A DNA stretch of 64,000 nt, from assembly GCA_022495005.1 (NCBI GenBank), contig JAGYXB010000269.1, positions 744,001 through 808,000 on the forward strand. Direction: 5' to 3'. Below are positions 47,783-59,822 of this stretch, piece by piece (within the stretch, counting starts at the first letter, position 1; each line of letters opens with the position of its first letter). Both the position numbers and the translations under genes were made by a program. This stretch comes from Rhyacophila brunnea. Taxonomy: Eukaryota; Arthropoda; Insecta; Trichoptera; Rhyacophilidae. The notes below the pieces were generated by a model. That model was not told where the DNA came from, did not search any database, and worked only from the letters and a program-made list of their open reading frames with translations.

Positions 47783-47790
47783 CACTAAGC

Positions 47791-49220
47791 AATACGTGAC
47801 CTATCTAATTCCGACAAAGTTTACTAGCTGTTTTTACAATACCGACTCTCTGAAACGCTTTCTAAATTGCGTTACTTTTTGGTAATCGGCTTTTGCATTT
47901 TAAATCAAAGTAATAATATTACCTCAATCACTAACCGGTGCCAAGATCGAAATTAAATTAAACATGTATATATTAGTGGTCACACTACAAGGGCGTATCG
48001 TATTTTTTTCAAAAACATTTTTTAGGAGCTATATATTATAATACATAATATATTATATTAAGTATAATTACCTCAGAAGTGTTTTTAAGTCATGTATGTT
48101 TAATAAAATAATGTTATATTCTTAATTCCTAATATAATCTTGGTATAAATGAAAAATTATATCTTGAACAGCTCTATTTGAAAAACTTTAGTTATTATGC
48201 ATATTGGATACAATATAATATTATAATATCAGTTTCTGTATTTTGTCTGGTAGTAATATTTTAATCAATATGCAAAGTGTTATAGGTTGGAGCAATCTTA
48301 GTACATTCAAGTCAAAGACTGCTCCAGTTTCTTGGGTATTTGCATGAAGAAGCAGGTGCACAATATAACACTTGTTGTTTAGTACTTACTACTGGTAGCA
48401 GAGCAATACATCATTTGCGGTACACGCTCACTGAACTGGCGTGCCTTACTCACTTCACTTCAGACCCGGATTAGATATATTTAAACCACCATAAAATAAT
48501 TAATTTTAAAAAATGGGGTCATCCACACAATATGATGGGAGAAGAGTGAAATAGTAAATAATTTGCGTCGAATAGGATTCTTTAGAAAATGTGACGTCAT
48601 AAATAATATTAACTGATTTTGTTCGGAGGATTATATTTTTTTAATAACAAAATCTTTCATTTTCAATGAAATTATTCAGTCTCAATTGAGGGGTGTTAAA
48701 AAATATGACACAATTTAGACAGGAAATATGATTTATTTTTACAAAATCTGATTAATAGGGTAGGGGAGGGCATTACAAATACCAAACATCGTCTGACCTC
48801 TAAATTCTTCCGAAATATCTAAACTTTCTTCCTTATACTAAATATGATAAATAAATTTTATTTCTACAAGCTGTCATATACATCTACAGGCTGTATATGG
48901 TCGGTTACATAAATGATAATATTAAGTGCAAGCTGAATTTCAGATTAATTTATTAATTTTTAGCTTTGCACTTCAGAAATAAGAACGCTCCATCCTTTGC
49001 ATTGCCACGCAGCATGGCAGTAGACGAAAAGACCCATGTGATTATAATGTATCATTGCTATACAATACAAAATATAGTCTCAGAATGTAGTAATAATTAT
49101 TGATGTATTATCGATATAAATAATTAATAAGTAAATCAAATAGTACGTAAAAAACACGATTATCGTTTTTATTTCTTCACGAATTTTTCATACGTTTTTA
49201 CGATGGATTATAAAATATAT
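47791..49220. other. Unassigned AT-rich DNA with a SINE-B fragment
   Basis: At about 48000-48135, GTATTTTTTTCAAAAACATT and AATGTTATATTCTTAATT match the family-B SINE body and tail. No gene seen. Confidence 0.4.
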
Positions 49221-49224
49221 GCAG

Positions 49225-49461
49225 TCCCACAATGGCCGCGCGGCTTAAGCGTCGGCCTGTAGCGTCATGGATCCCAAGTAAGAATCCGGGGTCTAACAAG
49301 TTCACATATTGTTTTTCAATTTGTGTATGAGTCAGAGTATTGACCTAATAGGTTGAGCAAGTGGCTGACATCCATTTCTCGTAAAAACAAAAATCTGTTA
49401 ATACAAACCTTCACTCCGTGGAGACCCATATGATCTTATTAGGATCGGACATGGTCGGAAA
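49225..49461 (+). repeat. SINE family A, near full length
   Basis: The head reads AATGGCCGCGCGGCTTAAGC, like the A-box region of a tRNA-Leu/Ser-type gene. A degenerate B box follows, and then a body shared with 62199-62421 (inverse), including TGACCTAATAGGTTGAGCAA, GACATCCATTTCTCGT and AGGATCGGACATGGTCGG. About 235 bp. Confidence 0.75.
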
Positions 49462-49604
49462 GAAATTAATAAAATTACCTTTTAATATTGGGTAAATTAT
49501 AAAAAAATCACTTCATGTTCCCATAAATATATCTGTCGTTCAAAAGAATTAAATATTGTGTTATAATATTAAATAATTACAAGATAAAAATAACTTTTAA
49601 TATA

Positions 49605-50039
49605 CAACGTTTTTAAATTTTTTGTTGAATCATATAAACTTGACTTGAACGATTTTAAGCGATCAAAAAAAACTGTATTTGATAGAAATAATACTGAAAT
49701 GTCATTTTGACATTCATATTGATTTCCATAGTAACGCACGTGTATATTAATAATTTAGTTGCTAGGACCCCAGACCCCTAGCAACCAATAATAGTGGATT
49801 AGATTACGGATTTCTTCCGAAATAACTTTTCATACAAAACGGAATTGACAGAAAATGAATTTAATTCTACTTAAAGATGGCTAAAAGTATTAAAAAAATG
49901 CATTGGCATCGTGTTCTGATATATTATAAAAGTTTCAAATGTCTAGCTAGTCGGAAAGTTAGTTAAAAATCGATTGGAAGATTTGTACCTGATAAAAAAA
50001 CCACCGGACAAATAAGAATACGACCTAATAAAAACGTTG
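49605..50039 (-). mobile_element. TA-duplicating MITE, full-length form
   Basis: 435 bp with ends CAACGTTTTTA and TAAAAACGTTG, flanked by TA (49603-49604 and 50040-50041). It is the longest of four copies in the window. No coding capacity. Confidence 0.8.
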
Positions 50040-50041
50040 TA

Positions 50042-51300
50042 AAATACTACCTATCTAGAAATGAAATGTTTTTTTCTCTCGTATTTCATTAGGTAAATAA
50101 ATGGTAACTACATCATAATGCAACCCTGCAAAGTAAGCTTTTATACCGCGTAGCTACCCTACTTTATACTTAGCTTTGACACATTAAGTATACTCCGTTC
50201 CATTATTAGTACCTAAACTTACGAGGATTATAACCACAAACAAACTTTTGAAGATTCCAAAGTTCCTTGTATTGATTGAGGTGTCAATAATATTTACACA
50301 GTCAGCATTTCCGAAATGCATCCACGTTTATGTCAGACACTCTATTTTAATATATCAATGGGTACTTGTACTTCCAGTTTGTTGAAAACTTTAACTGACA
50401 CTTACGAAACAAATCTACCCTGATCCTACCCATCTCGATCATATGTGTTGCGGGGTTACAGATAAATTGTATTACAGTTCAGCTATCTAACCGAAATAAG
50501 ATGGTCATATTAAATTGAGATCAAAAAATACCATTTGATCATAGAGTATTGTATTACATTAAATATTAACAATAATTTGATTAACGATGACATTATTATC
50601 AGATATTTTATCAGTACAACTTGATACTTACAAGCACTTACCAAAATATTATATAAATTATACGATATATTTTTGTATTTCCAATTTACTTACCCACCTA
50701 TTTTTTCTGTCTTTTCCTCCTATTCCGATGGTTTTTATAACGTATGTTTTGGTGTTTTATTTATTTATGAATTTGATCACAATATTATATGGCCATATAT
50801 GTATTTTCGATACAATATCTTACGATGAACTGTGATACGGTTAACTGCATATTTACAAATTTCCGGATACCACGTCATATTAGCACATACTTAAATGTTT
50901 CGTAAGTTTTAAATTAAACTTTTAGCCATTTTCTACTTTTTAGGTATTTTATAGATGACTAGATTTGAATTATTATCCTTCCTTATACTTCCAGCTTATT
51001 CACATTTTAGGTTTTTAGCAAACTATATCACATCATATACCTCTTTTTCTTCTGTTATGCAAATATTTTTCATTCGTTATCTCTATGCGTAATGCCCAGC
51101 ATGCACCTTTCCATATAAATCTATGGTACTTAAATGGAGTAGAAAAGGTGTCTCTTTTACTTATATTTATTTTATAAGTCAGAAGAGAACAATAATAAAT
51201 AGAGGAAAAGAATGATTAAATGCTACGTATAATTTCTGGTGTTGTATGCTGTCGAAACCTGAACCGTATAAAAGAATATTATAAATCGTTTTGAAAAAGA
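50042..51300. other. Unassigned AT-rich DNA
   Basis: No gene recognised. ACAAATTTCCGGATA at about 50858-50872 also occurs beside the foldback at about 13706-13720. Confidence 0.4.
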
Positions 51301-51301
51301 A

Positions 51302-52210
51302 TGTTATCATAGAATGATTTAGGTAGGAGGTACGGAATATGCATGGGAGGTGGGTAGGAATGTATGGAAAGGAAGGGAATTTGATAGGGATAGGGACAGC
51401 ATGAGACTCGGGGAAATGATGCAGGGTCGTGGATGGTTTGACAATTACCTCTAAGACTTCAGTTACCTGTCCGGTTACTTCACTCATTCGTGGATGTTCC
51501 TAAATTAATAAAAAGGCATAATAAATATGGAATTAATAATAAATCTCGGTTTGAGCGCCACTCTATGATGATGCATAGAGACAATAGTGATAAGGATAAT
51601 TAAATAAAAATCAAGTAAAGAAATTTCAGCAAATGTATAATTAATGTATAAGATTAACTTGCGGGCGACATTGTATAAAGTTGTATAAGTTATGAAATGA
51701 ATCACGAGCGCCTAACACAAATATAATAATCAGACAAATTTAGGATGAGAATCAAAGGCTAGTTTGGTGGACCGTAACATAAAAAGAACAAAAATCAATA
51801 CCAAATACAAAAATAGGCTCTTCAGTTTCCATCGCTTTCCTCGAATCCTTCCAGGACGGAATCGAGGTGTGCGTCTTCAAACGTGCCGGGTCCATGGGGT
51901 ACCTTCGATCTCCTGGCCTATTGGGGACGTCCTTCAGTGGGCCTTCATCAACGTCTCCAAAACGTCAGGAAATCAAGGCCATGTGCCCCGGTTCCCGGGA
52001 CTTGGAACTCGAGAAACACGTCTACTTCGTTTGAAGGCTAAAAACTGAGAGAGTGCTGCCGCTTCGCCTTTTCGTTCTCAAGCCGCTTTTTTTGTTAGCG
52101 CCGGAAATAGTTTCACGAACTGCGTACAAACTATCCGGCGTGATCCTGTCGATGTTTTGCGTAGTTGCCATCATCCAAAATCGTGTGTCATGTTATAAAA
52201 TAATATGACA
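51302..52210 (-). mobile_element. Diverged solo LTR of the array family
   Basis: It shares ordered blocks with LTR1-3: GCATGAGACTCGGGGAAATG, GAGCGCCACTCTATGATGAT, TTCCAGGACGGAATCGAGG, AACGTCTCCAAAACGTCAGG and the end TGTTATAAAATAATATGACA. No internal region adjoins it. The right end is clear at 52210. The left end at TGTTATCAT (51302) is my best estimate. Flanking pentamers AAGAA and TTGTT do not match. Confidence 0.8.
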
Positions 52211-52475
52211 TTGTTCCATATAATATTGTCACAGTTAAGGTCACCAATATAGACTTGTTTTGAGAGTGAAAAAAATGTATCCAGTACTGCACCGGTATGA
52301 GAAGAGTCGATAAATTATTCAATATATCCCAGGATAGTAGTTTTTTCCAACGTAATCATCATCGTCGGGGAGATGATAATATACAAATAAAAAGTTAGAT
52401 TTTATTCATAATTTCCCTACCTACTTAATTATTAAGCATTACTTAAAAAAATAGGTATTCTTATAATACTCTACG
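52211..52475. other. Unassigned DNA
   Basis: Nothing recognised. Confidence 0.4.
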
Positions 52476-52576
52476 GTAAAACAATAGGATGTCCATCTCC
52501 AAGCCCGTCGGTGTGAGTTCGATCCTTCTGTCTGGCAAAAAATTACATCTTGTTTTGTCCTGATCATACCTAATAA

Positions 52577-52940
52577 CCTAAGTAGCACAACGTGGTATGG
52601 AGAGGTGCATGCTGGGCATAACGCGAAAAGACAAAAAGAGGAATTAGTGGATAAGGAAGCAGACAAGAGTTTGCGATGTAATAGAGTTTATTAAAAGCCT
52701 TAAATGGAGATGGGCTGGACACATAGCTCGAAGAAGAGACAATCGTTGAACAAATCTAGTCATCCAGTGGTATCCAAGAAGTACAAAACGTCCGCAAGGT
52801 AGACCTAGAGGCAGCTGGATCGATGAAATTATAAAGTTCTGCGGAAGTACGTGGCAACACAGTGTACAGGACCGAGAGAAGTGGAAGCAGCTTGAAGAGG
52901 CCTTCATCCAGCAGTGGATTGATTCAAGCTGATGATGATG
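52577..52940 (+). mobile_element. 5'-truncated RTE-like insertion with 11-bp duplication
   Basis: The exact direct repeat ATACCTAATAA (52566-52576 and 52941-52951) flanks a 364-bp 3' fragment ending in a (GAT)n tail. This is the product expected from target-primed reverse transcription that stopped early. Confidence 0.85.
52588..52932 (+). pseudogene. C-terminal fragment of RTE-like reverse transcriptase
   Basis: 115 codons in one frame ending at TGA 52930-52932. The frame reads the usual C-terminal block (KWRWAGHIARRRDNR, then GRPRGSWIDEI and DREKWKQLEEAFIQQW). Two in-frame stops, TAG at 52642 and TGA at 52753 (where related proteins have Trp), make it a pseudogene. No catalytic part is present. 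Confidence 0.85.
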
Positions 52941-53030
52941 ATACCTAATAAATTGGGCAAACGGCAATTAATAATAATATATAACTAAAAGTCTGTTAAT
53001 ATATAACCTTCATTCTGGGGAGACAAAATA

Positions 53031-54100
53031 TATTTTCATTCAGAATAATATATCAAATAAACTAGCTGTCAGAATTTCAGATAAAAATAATAGATTTAGA
53101 AACTATCATTATTTTTAAACATTATTAATGAATGGAAAAACTGATTATTTATACTTCACCGTTCACATTATTTTATATTATTATCAGTATAATCCATTTT
53201 GAGAACAAGATCGTAATAATAACTGTTATTTTAAATCATTTTTTCGCGTTCTTGTACAAAACGGAGTAGGCAAAAAAGGCGACGCGAATAACTCAGGAAT
53301 AATACATGAGGAATGATTAGGTTGAAGTAGATGTCGCTAGTAGTAGCAAGAAAGCTTGTGACATAACTGTCAAGCATTGACGCGAGAGACATCTGTTATT
53401 AGGATGAATCGTTACACCTTTTTTACAGAGAAAAGTGTGCGCACTTGCAAACTAGTTATTACAACTAGTGTTGACACTAAAAAGAAGTTTTATTTGAGCA
53501 CGCTGCAAATAGATACTTAAAAAAGGTAGTGAACATGCATTTTTAATGTACGTAATTTTGTTGTTATTTGAAAAATCACCAAAAAATTGTGAAATTGTGG
53601 CATTTTTTCCATAAAGCCAATAACAATAAAACACATTTATACTATAGAATAACTTAATATTGCATAATTACAATATTACATAATACTTTTTTATTAATAT
53701 TTATTTGTTTCTAAATGTCATGTTGTGAACGTCTTAAACTTATAATTTGTAATGTCCACAATATGAAAAAAAAATTAAAATTGAAAAAAAAAATTGAATA
53801 ACAAAAATTCTACACTTTTGAAAGGCCAACATATTATTTCAATGATAAGTAGTTTTTCAACTGTCGATTTTCTCCAAATTATAAAGATTTATTATTTTAT
53901 TTTGCCTGCGGCGCTATCCGGATGGGCGTCACATAAAGTATTAATATGCACTCAAGTATATAAAAATTTTCATTGCATACTATCATTTCAGACATCAAGA
54001 AAGTATTGGAGATTTTAAATTTATATACAATTTAAAGCTTTAAACTGATGCGGACTATATTTTGATTAGGGACCTTCTAGATCTACTATGTATATTATAT
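53031..54100. other. Unassigned AT-rich DNA
   Basis: No gene recognised. TGTCATGTTGTGAAC and TAATTTGTAATGTCCACA at about 53717-53763 recur at 61149-61196, so this is a dispersed repeat of unknown type. Confidence 0.4.
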
Positions 54101-54103
54101 ATT

Positions 54104-54243
54104 TTTACCATGTCCAATCCTACTTAGGATCATAATTATAATAAGCCTCCATAGAGTAGAGGTAGAGTAGAGATATTGGCTCTTACGAGAAACAGATGTC
54201 AGCCACTCGCTTAACATATTAGGTTCATACTCTGAGTACAAAC
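54104..54243 (-). repeat. SINE family A, 3' part only
   Basis: The inverse of the family-A body: CATGTCCAATCCTACTTAGG and ACGAGAAACAGATGTCAGCC match 62217-62340. The tRNA-like head is missing. Confidence 0.65.
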
Positions 54244-54585
54244 ATATTATATACAAAAAAAACAACATCTCAATTTTCCAGACTATTGATATGAAATGAG
54301 ACACACTTTCTCTACCGCTCTGTGATCGTGGAATATAATAAATATATTTTAATATTTTAATTTTACTTTAATTTTAAATAAATAATAGAGAATCTACAAG
54401 TGCGAGTTTGAATCCTACAACTAAAAATTTTGTTTCTGACCCAGAAGAACGACGAATGGGTTGTAGGAATAACTAAACCTAGTAGCACGTTAAAAATTGT
54501 TTCGACTGAGATAAAGTGATAATTTTTCTGTGCCCATAGGCAATGCCATGCTGGGACAGTGACGTCACACGGCTAACCAAAATGA
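54244..54585. other. Unassigned DNA
   Basis: A B-box-like GAGTTTGAATCC lies at about 54404-54415, possibly another SINE head. No gene seen. Confidence 0.35.
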
Positions 54586-54860
54586 ATGATGAAGTGCGAT
54601 ATTTTGGTATTATACCCGCGCGACATGTCGGGTGAAATTTTTTGTTTGCGACGCCAGCAAATATCCAAGCTGACTCCTGACCACTACACTCGTCAATTTT
54701 TGACCATGGTGGTCGCTGCCAAGCTCTTTGTTACCCGACTGACATGTCCATGCGGCAGAGAAAAACAGGATGCAAACCACATCCTCTGGGAATGTCCGAG
54801 AATGTGCTCCGAAAGGGATGTCGGTCCAACCAGCTGTTGGACCCATCGGGCCGTCCGACC
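54586..54860 (+). pseudogene. C-terminal zinc-knuckle fragment of a non-LTR ORF2
   Basis: The open frame reads TPDHYTRQFLTMVV and then CPCG...NHILWEC, a C-X-C-X8-H-X4-C knuckle. The spacing is the same as at the end of the 238-5610 element, so it is an ORF2 tail of a related but different non-LTR family. No endonuclease, reverse transcriptase or RNase H is visible here; it is a 5'-truncated relic. Confidence 0.7.
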
Positions 54861-55415
54861 TGGTCGTCACAAAGACCAATTTTATTCCGTTAAAAAAAAT
54901 TCGTTGTCTTACTGCGGGAGTAAAGATCTCTTCACATAAATTTTGCTGTCCGTATTGATTAGCTTCGTTTTTTCTTATATATAATAATTATATTATTTAA
55001 TTCCTTTTCTTTTTGGTAATTCTCTGTGACTTTCTCTACCACGGCACTTTGTATTGGAGTAAAATCATTAGAATTAGTCAAAGCTTGAGAACGTGGCTAC
55101 GTCAGTTTTGGGAATCTACTCCTGAGATAATACCAGTTCGGAAAACTGCTGATTCTTTGCATCCAAACGTAGGACGACGTGATTTTCTCGATTGAGACCG
55201 AGTGTGGTGCAAGGCGGATTGGTTTGGAGGGGTCTGTGTTTGTATGTGTTTTTTTTTCAAACTAATGTGTCGCATTCGAGCTAACTCTTTACGATTCCTA
55301 GGAACATTTACCTCCACGAAGGCCCATAATATGCTCAGCTTAAAAGTTAAAATAGAATTTTCTTTGAATTTGAATGGTCTTGAATAAAATATTGCACAGT
55401 CTTACAATGTATTTG
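54861..55415. other. Unassigned DNA
   Basis: No gene recognised. Confidence 0.4.
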
Positions 55416-55418
55416 GAC

Positions 55419-55705
55419 ATCTATTCTATACACAAGATTGCTTTCGGCCGCTACCTAGGGTAGGAAAGTATCCAAGTATTAACACTTATTGTAACAATTA
55501 CAATAAGTTAGATTTAATTGTTGCAATAAGTGGTTTTAACAGCATCTCTCTTGGCTGTGATAAATTTTAGAGTGAGATAGACAGTTTTGACAGTTCAGAT
55601 GGCTAACTTATTGTAATTGTTACAATAAGTGTTAATATTTCAATACTCTCCTATCCTAGTTAGCTGCTGTAAAGGCCGAAAGCAGTATTGTGTAAAGAAT
55701 AGATG
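55419..55705. mobile_element. Palindromic MITE, about 287 bp
   Basis: The arms include ATTGCTTTCGGCC against GGCCGAAAGCAGT, and AACACTTATTGTAACAATTA against AATTGTTACAATAAGTGTTA. Outer bases ATCTATTCT...AGAATAGAT are also inverted. A separate GACAGTTTTGACAGTTCAG lies in the loop. No target duplication was fixed. Confidence 0.65.
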
Positions 55706-56515
55706 CGCTGGTGGGGTTCTAATTAAAATTTATTTTGATTATTTGCAAACTGTGGGTACCTGGAACTTGACCATAAAATTTATATATAGCCTATTCTGTT
55801 TTTATATACCTATATATTTCCTGAACAACCATGCAATATGGGACTACTTTCTTAAAAGAACAAATAATATGTAGTTAAAGGGACTATTTTGTAGTCCTAC
55901 GTATTCTCATTCTTTTGGATAACTACACAATCCAATTTCCTTTTATCGCGCCAACTTTTTTCTTAAGTATTCTTTTATTATCACCCTGTACACCTTTTTC
56001 GCTCCTTAAAACCTATAAACATTTTAGTATAGTGTTTAGCATACGTATGTATGCTATCAGCATAATATAAACGACACAACCCCTAATCATTTAAATTAAT
56101 TATAATGAACGAGCTTAAAGTACTCGACTTTGCTCGGGGTTGATTTATGATATTTAATATTTTAGTGCGCTTTTTTAATTATCTATTTATTTTAATATAT
56201 TATCACTAATCGAACGTTTAATTTAAAATATTGATTAATAAAAAAAATTGACGACGCCTTTTTTTGCATTTCTATTTAGAAACTGACCATCTGTCTGTCG
56301 AGGTTTTTGATTGATTAATAGTATCAATAATAGAAAAAAAATATTGAAAAAGGATGTATGGGAATTCAAGTTTGGAACACCACAAAAAGATGCTATGGAA
56401 CAAACGGACACGCATAGACAGACACACTTCAGGTGTATTAAGTAGGTATAACAATAATTATTTTGTTATATTTTTGATAACGTTCTTATATTTTTTTTCA
56501 CTTTATTTATATAAA
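55706..56515. other. Unassigned AT-rich DNA
   Basis: Nothing recognised. Confidence 0.4.
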
Positions 56516-56521
56516 AAAATT

Positions 56522-57030
56522 ATATATCATCATCATTTATTACAGCCCTTGGCCTCACATCAAATACTCTTTCCATCCTGGATAATTCAGCGCTGACACT
56601 CTCCAGTTGCTTTAACCAAGCATTTTTATATCTCCTGTGACTCAGTCCAGCCATCTCAATTTTGACCGCCTATGTATTCTCTTGCTCTCGAGGGTTGCGT
56701 ACATAGCCCGCCTTCCTGGTCTATGCTCCGGCATTCTATGCACATGACCAATTCAGTGCAGTCTCTGCATTTTCATATGTGATCTTTTCGCCTCTATAAA
56801 ACGTGCACAGCTCCCAATTATACATTGACCTCCAAATGCCACCGTCTTGAACAGCCCCAAAGATTCTTCTCAAAACTTTCCTCTCAAAGATATCCACAAG
56901 TATTTCTCTCATCCTGTTTACTGACTATCCAGCATTCTGATCCATATATTACTGGGCGCAAGGGAGTTTTATATAAGGTTGTTTTGGTTTTTCTTGAGAG
57001 TCCCTTATTCCTTAGAAGTCCTTGAAAACT
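56522..57030 (-). pseudogene. Decayed 3' end of an RTE-like reverse transcriptase
   Basis: On the minus strand, starting near 57025, the reading is LSRKTKTTLYKTPLRPVIYG and SECWIVSKQDE, then IFERKVLRRIFGAVQDGG. Later comes MQRLH-stop-IGHVHRMPEHRPGRRAM, where TGA replaces the expected Trp. At least two frameshifts and two stops break it. The (ATG)n-type tail is at the left end (ATCATCATC at about 56526-56534 on +). Confidence 0.75.
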
Positions 57031-57235
57031 AAAATAGCACCTGTTGTCGAGAGTGGTCTGAAAATTTATTTCATCGCTAGTGTTAATAATAAAGTTATAT
57101 ATATGTATATATATTATAAATTCTTTTTAACACTATAACAGGTCATATGGCTGAATGACAGTTATGTAGTGAAACAGTACTGTAATTATTAGTAATACAA
57201 GCGAAACAATAATAAACAATCAGACTTTGTACCCA
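57031..57235. other. Unassigned DNA
   Basis: Nothing recognised. Confidence 0.4.
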
Positions 57236-57239
57236 TATT

Positions 57240-57310
57240 ATGACTTCACCGGGAATCAAACCCGAAACTCACAGATGAAAAACTTACGCATTATCGCCGA
57301 CAAAAATATG
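57240..57310 (-). repeat. tRNA-like SINE head
   Basis: On the minus strand a B-box-like GGGTTTGATTCCCGG follows A-box-like GATAATGCGTAAG. No body defined. Confidence 0.4.
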
Positions 57311-58445
57311 CTAGATAACGTAAATAGTATGATAGGTGGCAGAAAAAAATATTTAATAAAAAAATCTACGATATTTATTTTATTTTTTGCTGATACCTGT
57401 TTTGACCTTTATCAATCTTATTATCATTTTCAAGATGGGTTTATAGTCCTGAACTCATGTCAATAATATATGGTAGAATTAATAAAAAAAACTTTACGTT
57501 ATATTGTAAATGCGACGTATCATAAATGTATGACATTTCTATTACTGTGATCGTTTATTCAAATATTGATAGTTCATTGTAAAAGAAATCATTTACCTTT
57601 ATAACACGCCCACTATGCCGAGTATTAATTTTGCGCGTGTTGCGAAAAGAAGAAAGGGAACTTGGCGGAGGGTGGGGGGGGGCATGGGAATTTATTATTT
57701 TAATACCAAATATGTTTGATCACTATCCATTTATAAAGTTTACACATTATCTGTCAAGGCAATTGCAATGCGACTTTGTTGTTATTCCACAGTATTGTTC
57801 TCTTTATTATATTTCCAGATTGTTTGGCAAAACGGTAAAACTGGGTCGTGCAGTGCATGTTTCCAAAACTACTAAGTACAATTGAACGGATTACTTGGGA
57901 AACGCTGCATTTACGATTTTATATTTTAATAATTATAGTTTCATCAATCGAACAGATAAAAAATCTACATTTTATCTGATACATTAAGTCTCTAAAAAGA
58001 TGATTTCATATTTTATAAAATTGTTTGCTACATTTTGTATAATTTGTATTCTACCGCTAGAATAATATCTCCGAAACAGTTATCTCATTATGCCTAAAAC
58101 GTAGTGTTTTACCAGTATAATAAGATACATATTTTCTCGTATTTATATATCCGTGCAAAATATGGAACCTAGTATAGTTTGATATGGATACCTGAGAATA
58201 ACGCGTAAATATAAATAATCGAATGATTGACTAAAATTGTGGAAATAGGCTGTACACATAGCCTGATTGCCACATAATCGCTTGATAAAATTAGTGATTC
58301 TTATAAGGTAGAAAATTTCCGAAAGTTTACTTAGAAACCACTAGATCTACTAAATAGTTAAACTCTTCAGAACTACGTATATACAATGCATAATATAATC
58401 ATTATGAATGAAATTAGCTGATAGAGGCCTTCATATATTAATTGA
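57311..58445. other. Unassigned DNA with a G-rich tract
   Basis: The G-rich stretch at 57661-57687 (GGAGGGTGGGGGGGGGCATG) could form a G-quadruplex. No gene recognised. Confidence 0.4.
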
Positions 58446-58449
58446 TGAC

Positions 58450-58610
58450 ATCCAGCGGGATTTCAACAAGCGATTCCTGTAATTTTTTTGAAAACGATTT
58501 TTTCTAGTGGTTAAATAATTCTCACACGTGTTTTCAAATTAAAAATTTTCAATAAAGAATGTTACATTCTTAAATCTTGTGAATTATTCGTTAAATAAAA
58601 AAATGCTAAA
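58450..58610 (+). repeat. SINE family B, 3' part
   Basis: TTTTTTTGAAAACGATTTTT, TCTAGTGGTTAAATAA, AAGAATGTTACATTCTTAAA and GTGAATTATTCGTTAAATAA match the inverse of 46880-47010. The head is degraded. Confidence 0.55.
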
Positions 58611-59820
58611 TATTATAATATTAAATTTAGTCCATAAGATTCATATTATGTAGTCAATAAGTTTCATAGTTACCTCGATGTGTATTGTAGCATCATGATA
58701 TTATTAAGGTCTGTATTATTAGATTATTTCTAAATTATCTGTGTCTTATATCGCGTTTAAAAAAATATATACGTGAATCGAAAAGTTTGTAGACGTAGAA
58801 CTACATTTATCAATGAGAGCGGTTTTGAATGAAATCAGCAAAAGAAAAGTACTTTAAATTGGTTTTGTTCATTGAATGAATGTCTGGTTTACAAAGTACA
58901 ACGTAAATGGCCTGATTGATTAAAATCTCTTAAAGTCATTTGCATAAAATGGCGACCGTAACGCAATTATTAGCACTGGTTTAAATCTCATATTTGCCGT
59001 CAGAAGACTCATTTGTCTACACAGTGGCATATTTTATAAAATAAGTAGAATATATCATAGTTACTTTTACGCCTCTTTTCCTCTTATTTTTTTTTAAATA
59101 ATAACTTAGGTCACTTTTTGTACAGAAAATATTGTGTATATTATGTAGGTAATATTTTCTTACCACTACCTTTTAAAAGTATACGTGCATAATAGCGTGC
59201 ATAATTAATAACCATATCGATACTACAATAGTATAGTCTGCGTACTGAAATTAATAAGATCATAGTATAAGAAGATTCACAAAAAGAAAATTATAGAAAG
59301 TTTGTATTTAATGAGCATTATAAACGTATAAAACTAAACTCTACGCCTCTACGCTTCTGGGATCTACGCCATTTTTTAGCACTATGAGGTCTACGTTATT
59401 ACTTGTTTCAAATTAGCTATGTTAAATTATTATATATACGCTGTCAAAATCAAATTGCAACCTTTCAAAACCACCCAAAGAAAGTATGTATTGTGTGTTA
59501 CCTTGCAACTTTCCCAGTTACTGGCGAAAGTTTTTCCATTTCGCCTCCCCAGTGACGCGGCTTTGGCGAAACCCGGCAACAAAATGGCGGTGTATTTAAC
59601 ATGTCATAAAACTGCACGTTAAATTATTTAATAGATCGGCGAAATACATTTTACTACTCGTAAAAGCTACTTTTCAGCAGGGGTCTAAGCACAAGGAAAC
59701 GGAGAAAATTATACATATATAATAATATATTATAATGTAGCAATAAACTAAAACAATATAAAATTTAAAAAGAATGCGTTAGTATGAATAAATTTCAAGG
59801 TTTTTAATTACTTTCTTTTT
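58611..59820. other. Unassigned AT-rich DNA
   Basis: No gene recognised. Confidence 0.4.
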
Positions 59821-59822
59821 CT

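Larger units (their letters stand above)
52478..53030 (+). repeat. SINE family A, split by an RTE fragment
   Basis: The left part (about 52478-52576) has B-box-like GTGAGTTCGATCCTT and ends ATCATACCTAATAA. The right part (52952 to about 53030) continues with ATTGGGCAAACGGC and the tail GTCTGTTAATATATAACCTT, matching the family-A body at 49349-49430. The insert is the RTE-like fragment 52577-52940. Confidence 0.65.

Noticed and set aside
59419..59622. 67-codon frame as a small gene
   Set aside because: No recognisable domain or supporting signals; such lengths are expected by chance.
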